Counted from the stretch's first letter, positions 11,650-24,884 are shown. The stretch: 64,000 nt of DNA from Rhipicephalus microplus (GCF_043290135.1 NC_134700.1:240377088-240441087); one strand, 5' to 3'. Notes: a model not told the origin generated them from the letters alone. Numbers and translations are program-made.

Positions 11650-13680
11650 ATTTTCCACCAAAGATTTAGAACGAAAATGCTCGGCAGGAGCCCAAAACAG
11701 TTGAGGTGATCTTCCCAATACGACGTGTCAACACACGGGGCGACCACCGTCGTCCGCACTAAGAATGTGAATTCAAGCGCTGCACGAGGAGATGACGACG
11801 GTGACAGGTTGATGCACGCTGTACTCCTACCGCGTGTGTCGTGATTCAAAACCGCAGTTTCGATGCCTTTGCGTTCTTTTTATTATCTTTCGCATACATT
11901 CTCACCATACTACTTGCCCAATGCGAAGCTTACTCCATATGTTTCTTCGTTTCTTTTTTTTTTGCAAAGCACGAACCTCCTTTCGTGTACAAATAATGAG
12001 TTGGGAGTGAAGGGGCTGTAAGGTGCGGTTCTGGCCTCACCGCAAGAGAATTCAAATCTCCAAGCCCAGACGAGAAACGACCGACGATGATGACGTTGAG
12101 AGAGCTCCCTCCTTCTCACTTTGTGGGAGCAAGGCGCAGCAGAAAAGATCAGGTGTCGCATGGCTGCAGAAAAGTACGGGATGGTGGCATCTGCTGCTAT
12201 ACCACTTGTATATACTGTTTGTGCTAGCTACGAGATATAAAGGGAGAAAGCCTAATACTTACAACACTGTAGGGTAGGCCGTCTTGAAAGAGAGGACACA
12301 TCAGCGCTTTCTTTCCTATCTTTTGTTCCCTCCTTTGGTTGCGCTGATATGCACTGATGATGTAAAAGCTTATTCAAGCTAACCGGCAACTAGTGTGGTG
12401 GGTGCCTGTGCCGGCTGGCGCTTATGTGTTTCTTACCAAAAACTTTTTTGTCTAGTACGCGCAATCAAACTGAATGTAATCCCCGACCATCCTCTACCCC
12501 TACCCCTAACCTCTACCTGTTTCGCCTCGAAATAAAAAAAAAACTTGTTCCTACTTAGTATAACCTCATTTGTATGAATTTCCAGAGCGTTCATGAATTT
12601 AATGCTTAATTGCATTATGCTGATTGGTGGTTTAAAAAATATTAATTGAAAAGAGGAGTTGAGCTGCCTAGAAGGCCCACCAATCACTTGTTTATTCATT
12701 CTTGGGTCACGTGGTAGCTCCTAATATCTCATTACAAAACAAATCTACGCATCTCAACGAAAATAATTATTACGAGTGGGCGAAGCTAGGTTTTAAGGTT
12801 CAAAATGCCTACGTTGAAGTCGCCGACTGGTATAAAGAGTGTGTGCTTATAGCTGCTGTATATTGTTCCGGCCCAGTAGTAATTGATATTGGTCAACTAA
12901 TATACCTCCTCAATTTCTATAATGCCAACCGGATGCACCCAATCCAGCCATTCACAATTTTCTACTCTAGCCCTCTCCTGCTCTCGCCCCTCGCCTAGCC
13001 TTCGCGTGTGTTTTGCAGTCATGGGGAAGAGAACCCATTAAGAAGCGCCTGACGACAGAAATAATCTCAAGTAATTTCTTGTTCATTTGTGTACAGATCC
13101 GTGGGGCGTCCTCTTGTATTCTTCGAGTTCACAATGTTGGCTCTCATGCTGGCTCTGTAAAAGATACGCTGTGGTGAGAAAGCGTGTGACCGTTCGTGAT
13201 GCTATACGGGAAACCAATGGGGAAGCGTCACTGCAACGCTATGGCATACGCAAGCCTTAAGAGCACTGTGTTGAGATGGTGGCATTGCTTCGAGCCACAA
13301 AGGAGGAGGACGGAGTAACGAATATGACTGATGTATGATATTGGAGTGGGAGTTAAGTGTATCGCATCACCGGGAGAAAGCGCTCGGACGCCCGTGTGAC
13401 GCAAAAAGCACCAGCCATCACGTAACGTCGCACCACGACTTCTCCCTGAACTAAGGCGGACCGACGGCTACGCTTGAGAAGCACGCGTTTGCACTGGCAT
13501 TGAAGGAAATAATTGAGGCATTGGTTAAACATTTTTGTTGTCTTGCAAATATTTCAAGGATACTTTACTTTACCCGTATATTGTCCCATATACTGCAGCT
13601 GTGACAACGGACACAGTACAAGCCTCGCCCCTGCAGTGTTTTGCCCCTAAAAATCGAAGCATCTAGCGAATGCTTGATCT
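11650..13680. other. No recognised feature
   Basis: Mixed-composition DNA with short open frames only (up to about 98 codons). No domain, repeat match or tRNA-like box was recognised. Confidence 0.45.
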
Positions 13681-13910
13681 ATATGTGTGGTTTAACGTCC
13701 CAAAACCACCGTGTTTTTGAGAGATGCCGTTGTGAAGGGCTCCGGGAATTGCGACCACGTGGGGTTCTTTAACGTGCACCCACATCTGGGCACACGGACC
13801 TAGAGAATTTTCCCTCCATCGAATATGCAGCTGCCACAACCGGGATTCGATCCCGCGACCTGCGGGAAAGCAGCCGAGCAGCTTGGCCACTAGACCACCA
13901 CGGTGGGTCG
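13681..13910 (-). mobile_element. Ruka-like tRNA-derived SINE, minus strand
   Basis: This is the reverse complement of the 9209 family. TGTGGTTTAACGTCCCAAAACC (body end) lies at the left, and the tRNA-like head with B box GGATTCGATCCC and GGTCTAGTGGCCAAG (minus reading) at the right end. Possible 9-bp flanking repeats GCGAATGCT and GCAAATGCT are imperfect. It is more diverged than the 9209 copy. Confidence 0.85.
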
Positions 13911-15403
13911 ATGTGGCAAATGCTGTTTAAACTCACTAACATGAAAACTGAGGAGAGGAAAACACGCAGCGTTTCGCGAGAGATTCCTTTGATGAGAAAC
14001 TAGTGGCGTCAAGCCTGAAACTGGGAGGTAGGTGAGGTTGTTACCGCTCTGCGAACATCATTCTAAAACTGCGTCGAAATGTAGCTCAAGCTAAGGTGGT
14101 GTTTCATCTGCCCTATATGCCCAAATTGAGTTCCCTACGGCATGCAGGTAAGGGTGTTTCTGCTGCAGTAACGTCGTCAGTTAGTAGAGTGACTGAGTGC
14201 TGCCTTTTTTTTAATTATCAGACCCTTGACGTGTAGTGGGTTTTCCCATTGTGGTACACACCTGTTTTTATACTGGATTGTGACTACATGACACACCGTC
14301 ACGACAGAAGACGCCGACAAGCTATAGCCTCTCAGATCCTTTGCACCTGATATTGTTTATCAGGAAGGCAGATCAGAGCACCCAATGAGCAAACATTTAT
14401 TAGCATGCAGAATTTTCTGTGAGCCAAGCATCTACTGTTCAAAGCATGAGTTTGCTATAACAACCCACAAAGATATTTGATCGTGGTGCGAAGCGCCTGT
14501 GTACCCAACCGAAGGTTTATTCATGAATATTCCATTCTTGTTATACCTCTTCTTTTTTTTTAACTTGCAGAATTAGAAGCATCCGCTGTCTTGGAGGAGT
14601 AGGCATACTGTTCAATTACGATGGAAGGACGTTACCTTGTGTTTTTTTGAAATGTTTAGTAGACTCGGAACTCAAAAATGAATAAATATAATGCCCCCCT
14701 GTTGAATATTTTCGTGAACAAAAAATGACTGGCTGCCTAGTTATTGCATCTCGGAGTTGTTGCCGGAGCAATTTATTACGGTCGTCATTTCCAAAGGCTC
14801 CCGCTATCTCCAAGAATTCGCAACAGCAAACTTAGCAAGATTTTACCCGACACAATCAGAATATTGTTTTGTTACATCATCATGAGGCTGGTGAGGGCAA
14901 ATCAGCAATGCACGACGCCAAAATGAAGGCTACAGGTATGATTTTAGTGTCAGGTTTCTTGTGCTCATTGAGTAGCCATAGCATAGCGCAGCGTTATCAC
15001 ACCTCAATACGCTTTCTCCTTAGCACCGATCACTTGATATGAGGGAATACATTGAAGCAAAGTGCTTCATCTGTCAGCGTCGAATCTCCCAAAATGGGAA
15101 GGTAAATTAATGCCCACGCAACTACGTGCAAGCTGGACAATGGAAGTAGTGGTAACGAGGCACGATCTATAAAAAATATTTGATATGAAGCGTATACACA
15201 AGCGGCCAAAAGAGACTACTTGTAAATTAATACTGCAGTGTCAGTGCGACTTTGTCGACAGGGTTTCGTCGAACTAGAGGGAAAATGTTTCACGAGGGTC
15301 TCTGTGTTGTTCTGCCTCTGTTGCATTGTTTGCTATCCCGTCAGTTGATGATATTTTCAGTGAAATAAGAAGCAGATACAAAGACAATTTTTATTTATGT
15401 ACG
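13911..15403. other. No recognised feature
   Basis: AT-rich DNA with scattered open frames below 66 codons. Nothing in it matches a protein family or another repeat in the window. Confidence 0.45.
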
Positions 15404-15658
15404 TTGGTGGGGTGTGGGTGGGTGGGTGAGTAGGTAGGTAGGTAGGTATGTAGGTAGGTAGGTAGGTATGTAGGTAGGTAGGTAGGTAGGTGGGTGGGTG
15501 GGTGGGTGGGTGGGTGGGTAGGTAGGTAGGTAGGTAGGTAGGTAGGTAGGTAGGTAGGTAGGTAGGTAGGTAGGTAGGTAGGTAGGTAGGTAGGTGGGTA
15601 GGTAGGTAGGTGGGTGGGTGGGTGAATGGGTAGGTGGGTAGGTGGGTAGGTACGTGGT
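15404..15658. repeat. (GTAG)n/(GTGG)n tetranucleotide array
   Basis: A run of about 255 bp of GTAG units interrupted by blocks of GTGG at about 15490-15520 and 15594-15650. The Pro-Thr-Tyr-Leu frame on the minus strand is the repeat read in register and is not a protein. Confidence 0.95.
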
Positions 15659-18300
15659 TAGTATTTCCATATAGATAGCATTCTACCAGATAGGCTTACC
15701 ATTGCGGGCTTGGCGCTTGTCGTCTACTACTGCCAAATGGATTTCGTGCAATTTAAACTTGACGTGCCATTTATGACTCTTTCTCAACACGCAGGATCAT
15801 TTCTCTGTGAACTGCTTTGTTTTAACGTTATTGATGTCTCACTGAGAGCATGAAGGTTTGCATTTTACGCGAAAACTGAAGTTTGCTTTTATTCAAGTGA
15901 ATTCCAGTGAGCGGGAGAATACGTAATTGAAAGTGTGACAAGTTTGTTGAACGGCAATTTTAAATTCATTTCTTTAATTTCGTTCACACATTAATAGCAT
16001 GACAACATTAGGTGAATTCCCCCAATACAGCTCAGAACAGTCTTCAGCAGTTAGAAAAGGAAGGAAAGAGAAAGGAAGAAACAAGGGGAAGGGCCGAATC
16101 TTCCCGATAATCATATCAAATGACAAGTTTTTCTGAGTAAATCTGAAATTCTGAAGATTAGGTTTTCACTAGACTATTACTATAACATATGCTTATATTA
16201 TTTTTGGCCATACCATCAATTTCTTTGCAGAAGAACCAGTGTGAACAAAAAAAGGAGGTGTTACACTAATTAGAAGTAGCGGCTGTCTGTTTTAAACATT
16301 CCCATAATGGATTACATGTTGTTGCTCTCACGTTAAGTACAACAGATTTCTTGCGAAGTATTGGTACCCTGGAATATAAAACAAGACCCCAGAAATGAAA
16401 TAAATCACGTACCCTAAGAAAAGCTTTTCATTCTTTCTATTAAATGTCTCCGTTTTGGGAGGCATATTGCATCTCCTGGAAACAAAAATTTACTCGCAGG
16501 TATTAGAGTATATAAGACCGCATACAGTTCTTTCTTTTTTTGCTTCCTTTGCAAATAGTTGTTCATTTTGTCACTAACTTGTACTTCATCGCTAGGTTTG
16601 AAACAGCTTTAAACATATCAACTAATTAGCTGAATTTCTAAAACATGGCGTTCAACACAGAGCCCTGCGGTTAATGTTTGTAGTGGAAGATGAAATAGTT
16701 ATGTTTGATTTTCTACAGCTTAACGCCTTGCTACGCAACAATGCGAGTTTCTTCTACGCCTCTTTAACAGCGCTTGTGCTGAGACGAGCCAGACAGGAAG
16801 TCATTAAGCTTTAACAAAGTTAAAATGCGACGTAACTTCATAGGCTTTTTCCTCATGCCGAGAGCATTTGATTAATCTATTGTATACGTTTACGTTTGAT
16901 AACTTCAAAGAATAATTTGGGCGATTACCTTAGCATTGTTCGAAAATTCCTTTTGGTCGCCATCTTTATGCTAGACGCTGACGTGACGAAGGAATTCGCG
17001 AGACTACCTTAAGTTCGTTGCTCTTCATCTTTCTGCATTTTTTAAGGCTTGCTATCCCACCATTCAGAAGCATGCCACTGCGCCGACATCTGAAGAAGAA
17101 TGCCGGCTGCACGCATTCCACTGAAGGGAATGTCAAGTGATGGCTTCCCGTCAGGTAGCAAAAAAAACAAACAAACAACCAGGTGAATGAAATAAAAGCA
17201 GTCGAAGAGTTTGTTTTCTTGAATCGCACGTGCCTACTGCGCATGCTATATATAGCGGCGCATTGACCGGTGCGCGCGAATATCACATCAGGAATACAGA
17301 AAGCAAAAATTTGGTTGAAAGGTTTGTGTGTCTCTTATCTAACTAAATCTAACAACAAGCTATGCTAGCTGTGAAAAAAACTGCAAACTGGCGCGTGAGG
17401 GCACCTGAAGCATAATGCACCCTGAAGCCTAAATTATACAAAAACAAACACAAAGAAAATTGGCCACGACCCAACTCCTTTTAGAAGAGCAACTGAGAAG
17501 CCCAAGAAGCTTTCTGTATGAGTGTTAGCCACAACTTACAGTGAATGTAAAATAATGAAGAGACATGTGTCTAAAAACAAACCTGTTTTAATCATCTTTT
17601 ATTATCAAGGAAATCAAAATGGTACTGTGGTTGGGAAAATATGTAGATTAATTTAACTAGGGTGACGCTCTGCGTGTAAAATAAGAAACTTGAATTGCAA
17701 TTGCAAGAGCACTCCAAACCTGTATAGGGCGATGGATTGCAGTCAGCTCTCAGCAGCGTATGTGCAAAAAAAAAAAAGAGATGTAAAAGATTCCCTTGAG
17801 AGGAGATGTTGGCGTAAATGTTTTTTTTTTTCGAAAATGCGCCCTTAGGCGTAATCATATTTTCTTATTCCGAAATTCACATGTGAATTTCGGCATGAGT
17901 GCTACAAGCACGATATCCAATCGTTGTGAAAGAGAAATCACATAACCTTATGTGTATGTGTTTATAGATGGCTCGAAGAAGAAGCATTCATTTGTGCGTT
18001 TGCAGAACAGTTTGTTTTTCTCGCTCAGCTTTATAATAAAAATGACGTAAAATTGATAGTACTAAAGACAACCATCTTTTCTTCTTGTGTTATATATCTT
18101 TGAAACCACCTAGGAATAACCGTCTGTTTCAGGGAAATAATAGACCAAACAATACAAACGCACAATTGCGCCGCAAGCCTTGAGAGCTCACATAAGGCGT
18201 TTTTCTCGAGCTCCTAACCACCAACTTGCAACACTGCCATTGGAAAGACCGTTAGCATCTTACTACGCAACGATCTCGAGCTATATACTCCGCCTATGTA
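15659..18300. other. No recognised feature
   Basis: A purine-rich patch lies near 16050-16095. The sequence is otherwise ordinary AT-rich DNA. The longest frame (16966-17286, minus, 106 codons) lacks recognisable motifs. Confidence 0.45.
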
Positions 18301-18309
18301 CTACTAGGC

Positions 18310-19140
18310 TTGAGCACCGAATCTAAACCATCTGTTCCATCATCGTGTTTGATTCGTCCTGCAGTGCACCTTAATGTACCAAAAATTAGGAAAGCAAAAT
18401 CTGAGTTGCCATCGGCTGTCTTGAAACGGCTATCTCTGCTTGTACTGTTCGAGAAATGCACCAACCACGTACATATTTATACCGACGGTTCGAAGACCAT
18501 CCAAAGTTCGTCCGGAGTGTTGGCTGCGCCAGCGAGAGGGGCAACCGCTAGTTTTAAGACCGACAACCCAACAAGCCCTGTGGCTGCGGAACTCTCAGTT
18601 CTTCAGGATTTACAACACGAAGTGCAGCCCGAACAACGACAACCATGGTCAATGTTCAGCAACTCCAAAGCAGCCTTAGAATCATTCTCATCAGCCCTGA
18701 GCATGGATCATACGAACAAGTGGTATTCGAGATAAGACAACTCATTCATACGTCATTCGAGAAGGAGCACCAAGTGAAACTTCGAGGGTTGCTCACTCAC
18801 TGCGGCGTGATTGGTAACGAAGGTCCTGACAATATCACCCCGTCATCTCTACAAGGTGACCAGGTCCACACCTTTTCAAGGCCTCATGTTGCTGCCATGC
18901 TCCTAAGAATGGCAAAAGATATCGCACTCAACACTGACTAGATCAAGAAACAAAATTATCGACACCATCACCTCAACGCGTAGTGGCGATTTCAAATATA
19001 CCAGCTGTACTCCGCCAAAGAGAGGGCACCCTGCTATGCCGCTTATGTCTAAAAGCGGCTTCTATGAAGTCATATTCGTTTCGAATAGGGATGGCCCACA
19101 ACGCTCTTTGCGACGCTTGCGGAACCGAAGAGACCTCTGC
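18310..19140 (+). pseudogene. LINE ORF2 remnant: RNase H and Cys-His motif in three frames
   Basis: The first frame (to about 18735) has HVHIYTDGSKTIQSSSGV and AAELSVLQDL, the start of RNase H with its catalytic Asp. The second frame (18645-18940) has LLTHCGVIGNEGPDN, the late RNase H histidine region, with the expected final Asp present. The third frame (18983-19140) has LLCRLCLKAASMKSYSFRIG and CDACGTEETSAACLL, the post-RNase H region and Cys motif. Two frameshifts and substitutions make it non-functional. It is a different LINE lineage from the one at 10443 by its motif wording. Confidence 0.7.
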
Positions 19141-19340
19141 CGCATGTCTTCTCCTCTTTCTCTCTCTCTTTCTTTACTGTTATTTCGATCTTAGTTCAAT
19201 TCAATACTATTTCGAAATTTGTTTTGATCTCCGCCATCCCTTCCCCCTGTGCAAGGTAGCATACTAGTTATGCCAAACTGGTTAACATCCCTGCCTTCCC
19301 TCTCTCGTTTACCTTTCTTCTTTCAGGAAAATAAGGCTAA
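18310..19340 (+). mobile_element. Decayed LINE 3' end with UTR tail
   Basis: RNase H and Cys-His remnants (18310-19140) are followed by a tail in which GCAAGGTAGCATACTAG...TGGTTAACATCCCTGCCTTCCCTCTC is recognisable in pieces. The same tail type appears at 21362-21525 and, in reverse, at 55045-55190 (core: GGTAGC/ATAGCCAA...TTAAC.TCCCTG/TTCTTG). It therefore marks one LINE family with at least three insertions here. The 5' part is missing. Confidence 0.65.
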
Positions 19341-19507
19341 TCATGTTCTTTATTTTAAAACTGATTTTCTTCGTTAATTCATGGCTTGCGCGTTACGTCA
19401 CTATTGTGGCAGCCATGTTGGTGCGCAGACAAGCCGTACGTACTAGCCGTAGGGCTACAGCGCTTAGTACGACGGAGCTGAGAAAGCCGTATTGCTAAGG
19501 GCACTTT

Positions 19508-19700
19508 GTTTTAAAGCGAAAGCTGTTATGGATCACAACTACGGTCTAGCACAGTGGCGTAATTGTCCGCCGCCGCCACTGCCGATGTCCGTAACCGCTG
19601 TCGCGCGAAATAGAAAAAAAAAACTTACTACCAATGATACAGTGGACCTCGAAACCGGCTCCTCTGCGTGCCAGCCCAGTATTCTACCACTGAGCCAGGC
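19508..19700 (-). mobile_element. Second tRNA-derived SINE family, minus strand
   Basis: Read on the minus strand, the tRNA-like head (19700-19642) has A-box TGGCTCAGTGGTAGAATAC and B-box-like GGTTTCGAGGTCC. The body then runs to ATAACAGCTTTCGCTTTAAA at about 19508. The body end matches the fragment at 37677-37762, which lacks the head. It is distinct from the Ruka-like family in head and body. A run of A on the plus strand at about 19612-19623 splits head and body. Confidence 0.6.
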
Positions 19701-20117
19701 TGGTGCTTGGGACTTGTAGGCAAACTTCCGTTAGGCAGGCTTGATCTCGGGAGACCAATCGCGTTAATAGGACTTGTAAAGAATTTTAAAATACCGAAAG
19801 AACAACCAGTCGTCGCACAATGGGAATGGCGTAACGAATGGGTCGTCCAATGCTCCAACTGATTACAAGCGCTTGTTCTTGTTCCACTACTAACTGTGGC
19901 ACATACCCACTTCAGGCATGATTTCTCATTGTCGCCAGCCCCTGCATAAACGATTGACATAAAATTCCTTGCCAGTGTTAAGCGGATACCACTCTTCTCA
20001 GAAGAATGGCGAAAAATAGCACAGCAAATGCTGGCCTACTACATAAATTTTTATATTTTAATGCCGCAGCGGGTTTCAAGCAAGTGTGCTTGCAGCAGTT
20101 CCCCAATGAGTGTTTGA

Positions 20118-20119
20118 GG

Positions 20120-20166
<47 letters not shown>

Positions 20167-20167
20167 G
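20118..20167. repeat. (GTT)n microsatellite
   Basis: About 16 uninterrupted GTT units. The leucine run in the overlapping frame is a repeat artefact. Confidence 0.95.
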
Positions 20168-21361
20168 AGCTCTAAAAGGCCGCTATTCTAGCTTTCACAG
20201 TGACTGTGCTTCGCCTATAACGTGCAGACCTGGTGTTTTTTTTTGTTTTTTTTTTTGCGAGTTGTTTCTCGAGCATCATACCGCCAGTTAGAACAAGACA
20301 TGTCCCAATGCTGTGCAGTATTAGCTATGTCAAGAGTGTTCTCGCTATGAGAATTTGAACGTAGCATCAACCTCATCGCTATTTTGTATCGCGTAGGAAT
20401 GAACCATGCAGGCGAAAGATGAAAGACGTTCCTCTCAAATGATAATGAAATGCTCGCGATGATTGGGCTTGCACGAGAACAAAATAGAGACGCATTGCTT
20501 GCTCGTCGGTGAAAATCGCGTCCTCAAATGCCTGTCCCGGAAAGCTGGAGAGCCGGGCTTTAAGTTTTTTTTTTCAATGACGCACTTTTTCCTAAATTTG
20601 GCAATCTGCTGCATTCTATCTGCAGAAGAGCCACTTTTGGAAAAGAAGCTGCCTAGCATTGTATGTTAATATTGTACGCATGTATCTTACGTATGCGTGT
20701 GTCATAACTATGCATGACACTCATTGTGCTCATGCGGGTACAGTCGCTATTAACAAGTTTGTTTTTCGTGTTCTGCTGTTGCTAAGGTCAATGAAGGATA
20801 GAAGGTGTAAACTTAGGAAGAAGATTAGGTAATGAAGACTTTTTTTGGTTCAAATTTTGGGAATATTAAGTACACCGCAATGCACTTCACAGTCACGCTC
20901 TCAAGTACTAACCGGAAAGTGCGTTAGTATGGTTGCACTGATTCTCGTGGATTGCATTCTTCTTCGACCACCGTTCAAGTGCCATTAGTCTCTTTTTCGT
21001 CGCGTAGATTTGTTCAAATGAAAAGAATGTCTCATATTTTATGCCCCTATTATATTGGCAGAAAGGTGAATGCTTCAGAAACAATTCACAACATAAAACG
21101 CGGAGTCTTGCATTTAGATTTTTTTTGCATTGTTTGCAGCTTTAAATTCTGTACGTGAAATATGTGTCAGTGCCAATGTGACTAGCATGCTATTCTCTTT
21201 TAGTTATGATGCTACTCACACTAGTCCATGGACATCATGCCCAGTCTGCAGCACGAGCCGCCCTGGGGGCGTTGTTGCTTTTCCTGCTAGCAGGCGGATG
21301 TAGAGGCAATCTTAGATTGTTTGCGAACAACGTTGCTTCTTAGTGATCAGATAGTGCTCCA
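20168..21361. other. No recognised feature
   Basis: Poly(T) runs lie near 20236-20256. No open frame above about 74 codons and no repeat match were noticed. Confidence 0.45.
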
Positions 21362-21525
21362 GTCACTACACGTTTTTGCCTACTGTCACAAACTTTCCTT
21401 CCATTTCATTTCTTTACACCTCTTTTCCCTCCTCCCACGCACAGGGTAGCAAGCTGGAGTCCCCTTCTCGTTAACGTCCCTGTCTTTCATTTATCTCCCT
21501 TTCTCGCAATAGTGCGAAAAATTCC
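21362..21525 (+). mobile_element. LINE 3' tail fragment
   Basis: Pyrimidine-rich sequence containing CAGGGTAGCAAGCTGGAGT and CGTTAACGTCCCTGTCTTTC. It matches the tail of the LINE at 18310 (19250-19320) and the reverse-strand tail at 55045. It appears to be a severely 5'-truncated copy with no coding part. Confidence 0.5.
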
Positions 21526-23370
21526 ATACCTTCCACGCACATGAGGCATATAGTTAGATAATTAGTTTCAGAACATAAAGCATCTCAATACCAGACCTTC
21601 TTTCATATGACGGGGCTTTCATTGATTGAGCCATGCCGCTTGATTCCTTCAAGCTGCAAACAGCCCAAGGCAAACTATCGTCGGCACGTGACCGTCCAAA
21701 TGAGCTCCAAAACTTTGATTTTGTACTACTCAGAAGTGAGAAGGAACTTTGCAAACAGCAATGTACCTACGGAGAAATGAGCAGCTGGGACAGGAACAAC
21801 TCACGCTTAAATTTCAGGGTTCAGCGAGAACTTACAAAACAAAGCAACGTGGAAAGTACCGAAAGCGTCACGGCGTTTTTCGCTTGAGGCAGGACGATTA
21901 TTTTTCGAATGAGTATCGACAGTGTATCAGAAGTGCATCTATTAGAAGCCCAGGCTGCACCCGAGAGCTTCTGTGTGTCATGTGCAAACAGTCGTCAGCA
22001 CTTCGCACTGCCGCGCGTGAGTACTCGAACGAACGCACTCACATCAGTGTGGATCATAATGATGACGCTGGCGTTTTGCCCAAAGCGGTTAGTGAGCTTT
22101 TTTTGTTTCCTTTCGAGTTTAGGCTTCCTTTTACGAGCAGACACTCACTTGAAATAGGAAACAGAGTGGTTCAGGCACTACTGTTGACGAGAGAAAAAAA
22201 CGAGCAAGATTGAATGAACTCTATTCTCTTGTTTCTTTTTATTTGTTATACTTCAAGGCGAGACTGCAGTGAACAGGCTGTTACGAAGAAACGGCTCTAC
22301 CTCGACATAAGTATAGAGTGAAACACACACAACAGTTTATGAGCTTGCTCATGTTAAAAAGAGAACCAGAAAGAGAGAAAAAGTGAAAAAAAAAAACAGA
22401 CACAGTGTCGAGTGCAGTGCATTAAAGAGAACCAGAAAATAGCAATTTGAACAGCTGCAACCAGCACTCGTAGATGTCTCTCGGGGCTACCACACTTCTG
22501 CCTTTTACAAACCGGCAGCCAAGTAATATTCTGGAAATATAAAACAAAGAAAACGAATTGAAAAAAGAAAGTTTTTCTAAAGAATTCTGAAAATATACAG
22601 GTACATGATAGAGGCGATCTCTGACAACGGGTTTTGAAGATGGTGGTCTTAAAAAATCAGATACCGGTTTCACTGCAAGGTTTATTTTTCTCTTATTGCG
22701 CAATAAAGTGGAGTCTACGACAGCAAGAAATGGCAAAATAAATTAAAGAGAATATAACACTGCTAACAGTCTGTCATACGATCAAATTTTGCAAATATGT
22801 CAACCTCACTTCGGACTTAAAGTCAGTACTTCGTTCTTCGATACCATCCTGTTCTTTACTGTGTTTTCCTTGTTTCTCTTCTTGATATCGGTACTCAGAG
22901 CGTAAAAGAGCTTTGCGTTTTTGGAAGCGCGTTGGCAAATGCACCCCTTTGACAATCACGTTTCCTTAGCGGTTCCTCACTTCGCGATGCAGTTATAAAA
23001 CGAGGTCTTAGGTTCGACTCTCTGCCTTGTTCAGTTGCAAGAGCAGTTGTAAAAAAGGGTGCCTTCTGTTCGCTTGTACATCAGCCGTCCTTCACCTCAC
23101 TAAATAGCTTGAATTGTCCGCTTGAGAACAATTTTTTTCTGACTTGCTCTTCGAGAGACACATCGCACACTATAGGCCTCCACCATTTACATTGAAATAT
23201 CCACCAATTTGATACAAGGCATTCAATCATCTAACAAAGACATACTTTGCAAAATAAACAAGCTCATTAACCGCTAAAATACTCATCGTGTGCTTTTACG
23301 AACACAGACACACAGAAAAGACACTAAGTTGCATCTGCAGTCAGGTTGTCATATACATATTGCATCTATA
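21526..23370. other. No gene recognised; one weak tRNA-like B box
   Basis: Near 22968-23033 is a segment with a good B-box match (GGTTCGACTCT) but a poor A box, possibly a decayed SINE head. The 154-codon frame at 21749-22213 has no recognisable domain and overlaps other open frames on the same strand, so I do not call it a gene. Confidence 0.4.
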
Positions 23371-23825
23371 AAAATTCAGCAGATCCCACGTACCTTAGGT
23401 ATCACTGTTATGTGGAGCACGCAGAGAGAAGTTGATTGTGTTGTAATTATTGAGACGTTATGAAACGGCGCTAAAAAGACGTACAAACAATTCCACGCAC
23501 ATACCTATATACAATAGACGCTTATGTTTTATATAATCAGTTGTTAGAACTCGCGTTTTAATGCCAACAGCAACATGATTGTTAGCAAAACCAGACGTGG
23601 TAAGCTGATATGTAGCGCTTGTGCTCGCAAGTATGGTAGCCTTAGACACTGCTACATAATCAACTTCAGTGGACGTTGCTTAACTACAATTAACGCTAAC
23701 CAGACGTAACGGGTGTAATATAGGAATACATATGTAATAATTATAAAATTGAATAGCCAGTATGGCAACCACAGTTGACGTTTCACCAACATGCCCGAAC
23801 AGTCTTTTTTTTAACAGTTCCGATA

Positions 23826-23900
23826 CTTGGCGTGGCTCTGTGGTAAAATACTTGATCTCAAGGCAGAATCATTGGGTTAGAATTATTTGCGACCTGATAT
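23826..23900 (+). repeat. tRNA-like segment within repeat A
   Basis: It has an A-box-like GTGGCTCTGTGGTAAAATAC and a degenerate B box, GGGTTAGAATTAT. The corresponding segments in the other copies lie at 27064-27130 (minus) and about 37944-38010 (minus), so this tRNA-related module is an integral part of the family. Confidence 0.5.
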
Positions 23901-24041
23901 TCATTCTTTGTATTCGTCGGGCCAATGCTGCTAATTTCAGCGTTGTTTCTTGACGCTTTCGAGTTAAAATTACCTATGCCTTCACTCGCCTATGCTCGGT
24001 AGACAAACTGCTATTCTCCTGTAGCACATAGTCTCATAACT

Positions 24042-24073
24042 GTGGCACATACCCACCCGCGGGTATGTGCCAC
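24042..24073. repeat. Perfect palindrome with GTGGCACATACCC arms
   Basis: GTGGCACATACCC (24042-24054) and GGGTATGTGCCAC (24061-24073) are exact inverse complements with a 6-nt spacer. Single or imperfect versions recur at 19896, 26885/26925, 28602, 32076, 37765/37784 and 40176. Confidence 0.9.
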
Positions 24074-24177
24074 ACTCTTAATGTCATGACCTGCCAGTCA
24101 TACTCGCCGAACCACCTTACCCTCCCTTGATAATGTTGGTTCACCCCAATGGGTGATCACGAGAGCACCCAGACGTA

Positions 24178-24373
24178 GGCTGATTGATTGATGGATGGAT
24201 GGATGGATGGATGGATTGATGGATGGATGGACGGACGGACGGATGGACGGACGGATAGACGAACGGACAGACGGATGGACGGACCAACCGACCGACCGAC
24301 CGGCCGACCGGCCGGTCGGCCGGCCGGCCGGTTGACTGACTGACTGACTGACTGACTGACTGACTGACTGACT
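24178..24373. repeat. Compound tetranucleotide array GATT/GATG/GACG/GACC/GACT
   Basis: The unit changes stepwise along the array: GATT, GATG, GACG, then CCGACCGG-type units, ending in a homogeneous (GACT)n block. This looks like a series of point mutations each spread by slippage. Confidence 0.95.
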
Positions 24374-24884
24374 CTAAAAGTACCTGCAGTACTCGAAGAA
24401 ATGGTTCGCATCTAATAAGCAAGAAATAAGAGAATAGTTGTGGCATAATACCCAGACAAGGCCTTGAATGAGCTGCCTGAAACAGAGAGAAAGCTTTGAC
24501 CCCAGTCAACAATAAGATGTTCCTTTGGAGCAATATTACCATGCATACTTTAATTTATGTGCGAACCTTATACCAAAGCCGTAGCCATAGTCGGCAGCAG
24601 CGCAAGATGCGAATATAGAGTGCTTGCCATCTCGGTAAGGTTCGACACGCATCATTCAGTGACATTTGCGGTATATAGAATATTTGTGTCATACCGATAG
24701 TAGAATGAAGAAAACCAGTTTTTTTTTTGGCACAAGTCTCTGTGGATATCAAGCAGAGCTCGAGATAATTAAAGCATGTGTTTTCTGACCAAGTAAGCAT
24801 TCACAAGTTACGAGATCAAGTAGCTGTTCCGTAGGAGATTACTTACCGCATACAAAAAAGTACACGACTGATATGATATCTTAA

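Larger units (their letters stand above)
23371..24415 (+). repeat. Dispersed composite repeat family A, copy 1
   Basis: The left end has GCAGATCCCACGTAC, also found at 42464 (plus) and, reversed, at 27536-27550 and near 38434-38450. The right end is a degenerate version of the AAATGC-TTC-GCATTT hairpin seen intact at 43886. Inside, in order, are a tRNA-like segment (23826-23900), a perfect palindrome (24042-24073), a block with GAGAGCACCCAGACGTAGGC also present at 28820, and a tetranucleotide array (24178-24373). No protein is encoded. The family may be a composite SINE or a non-autonomous DNA element. The sequence alone does not decide. Confidence 0.65.
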
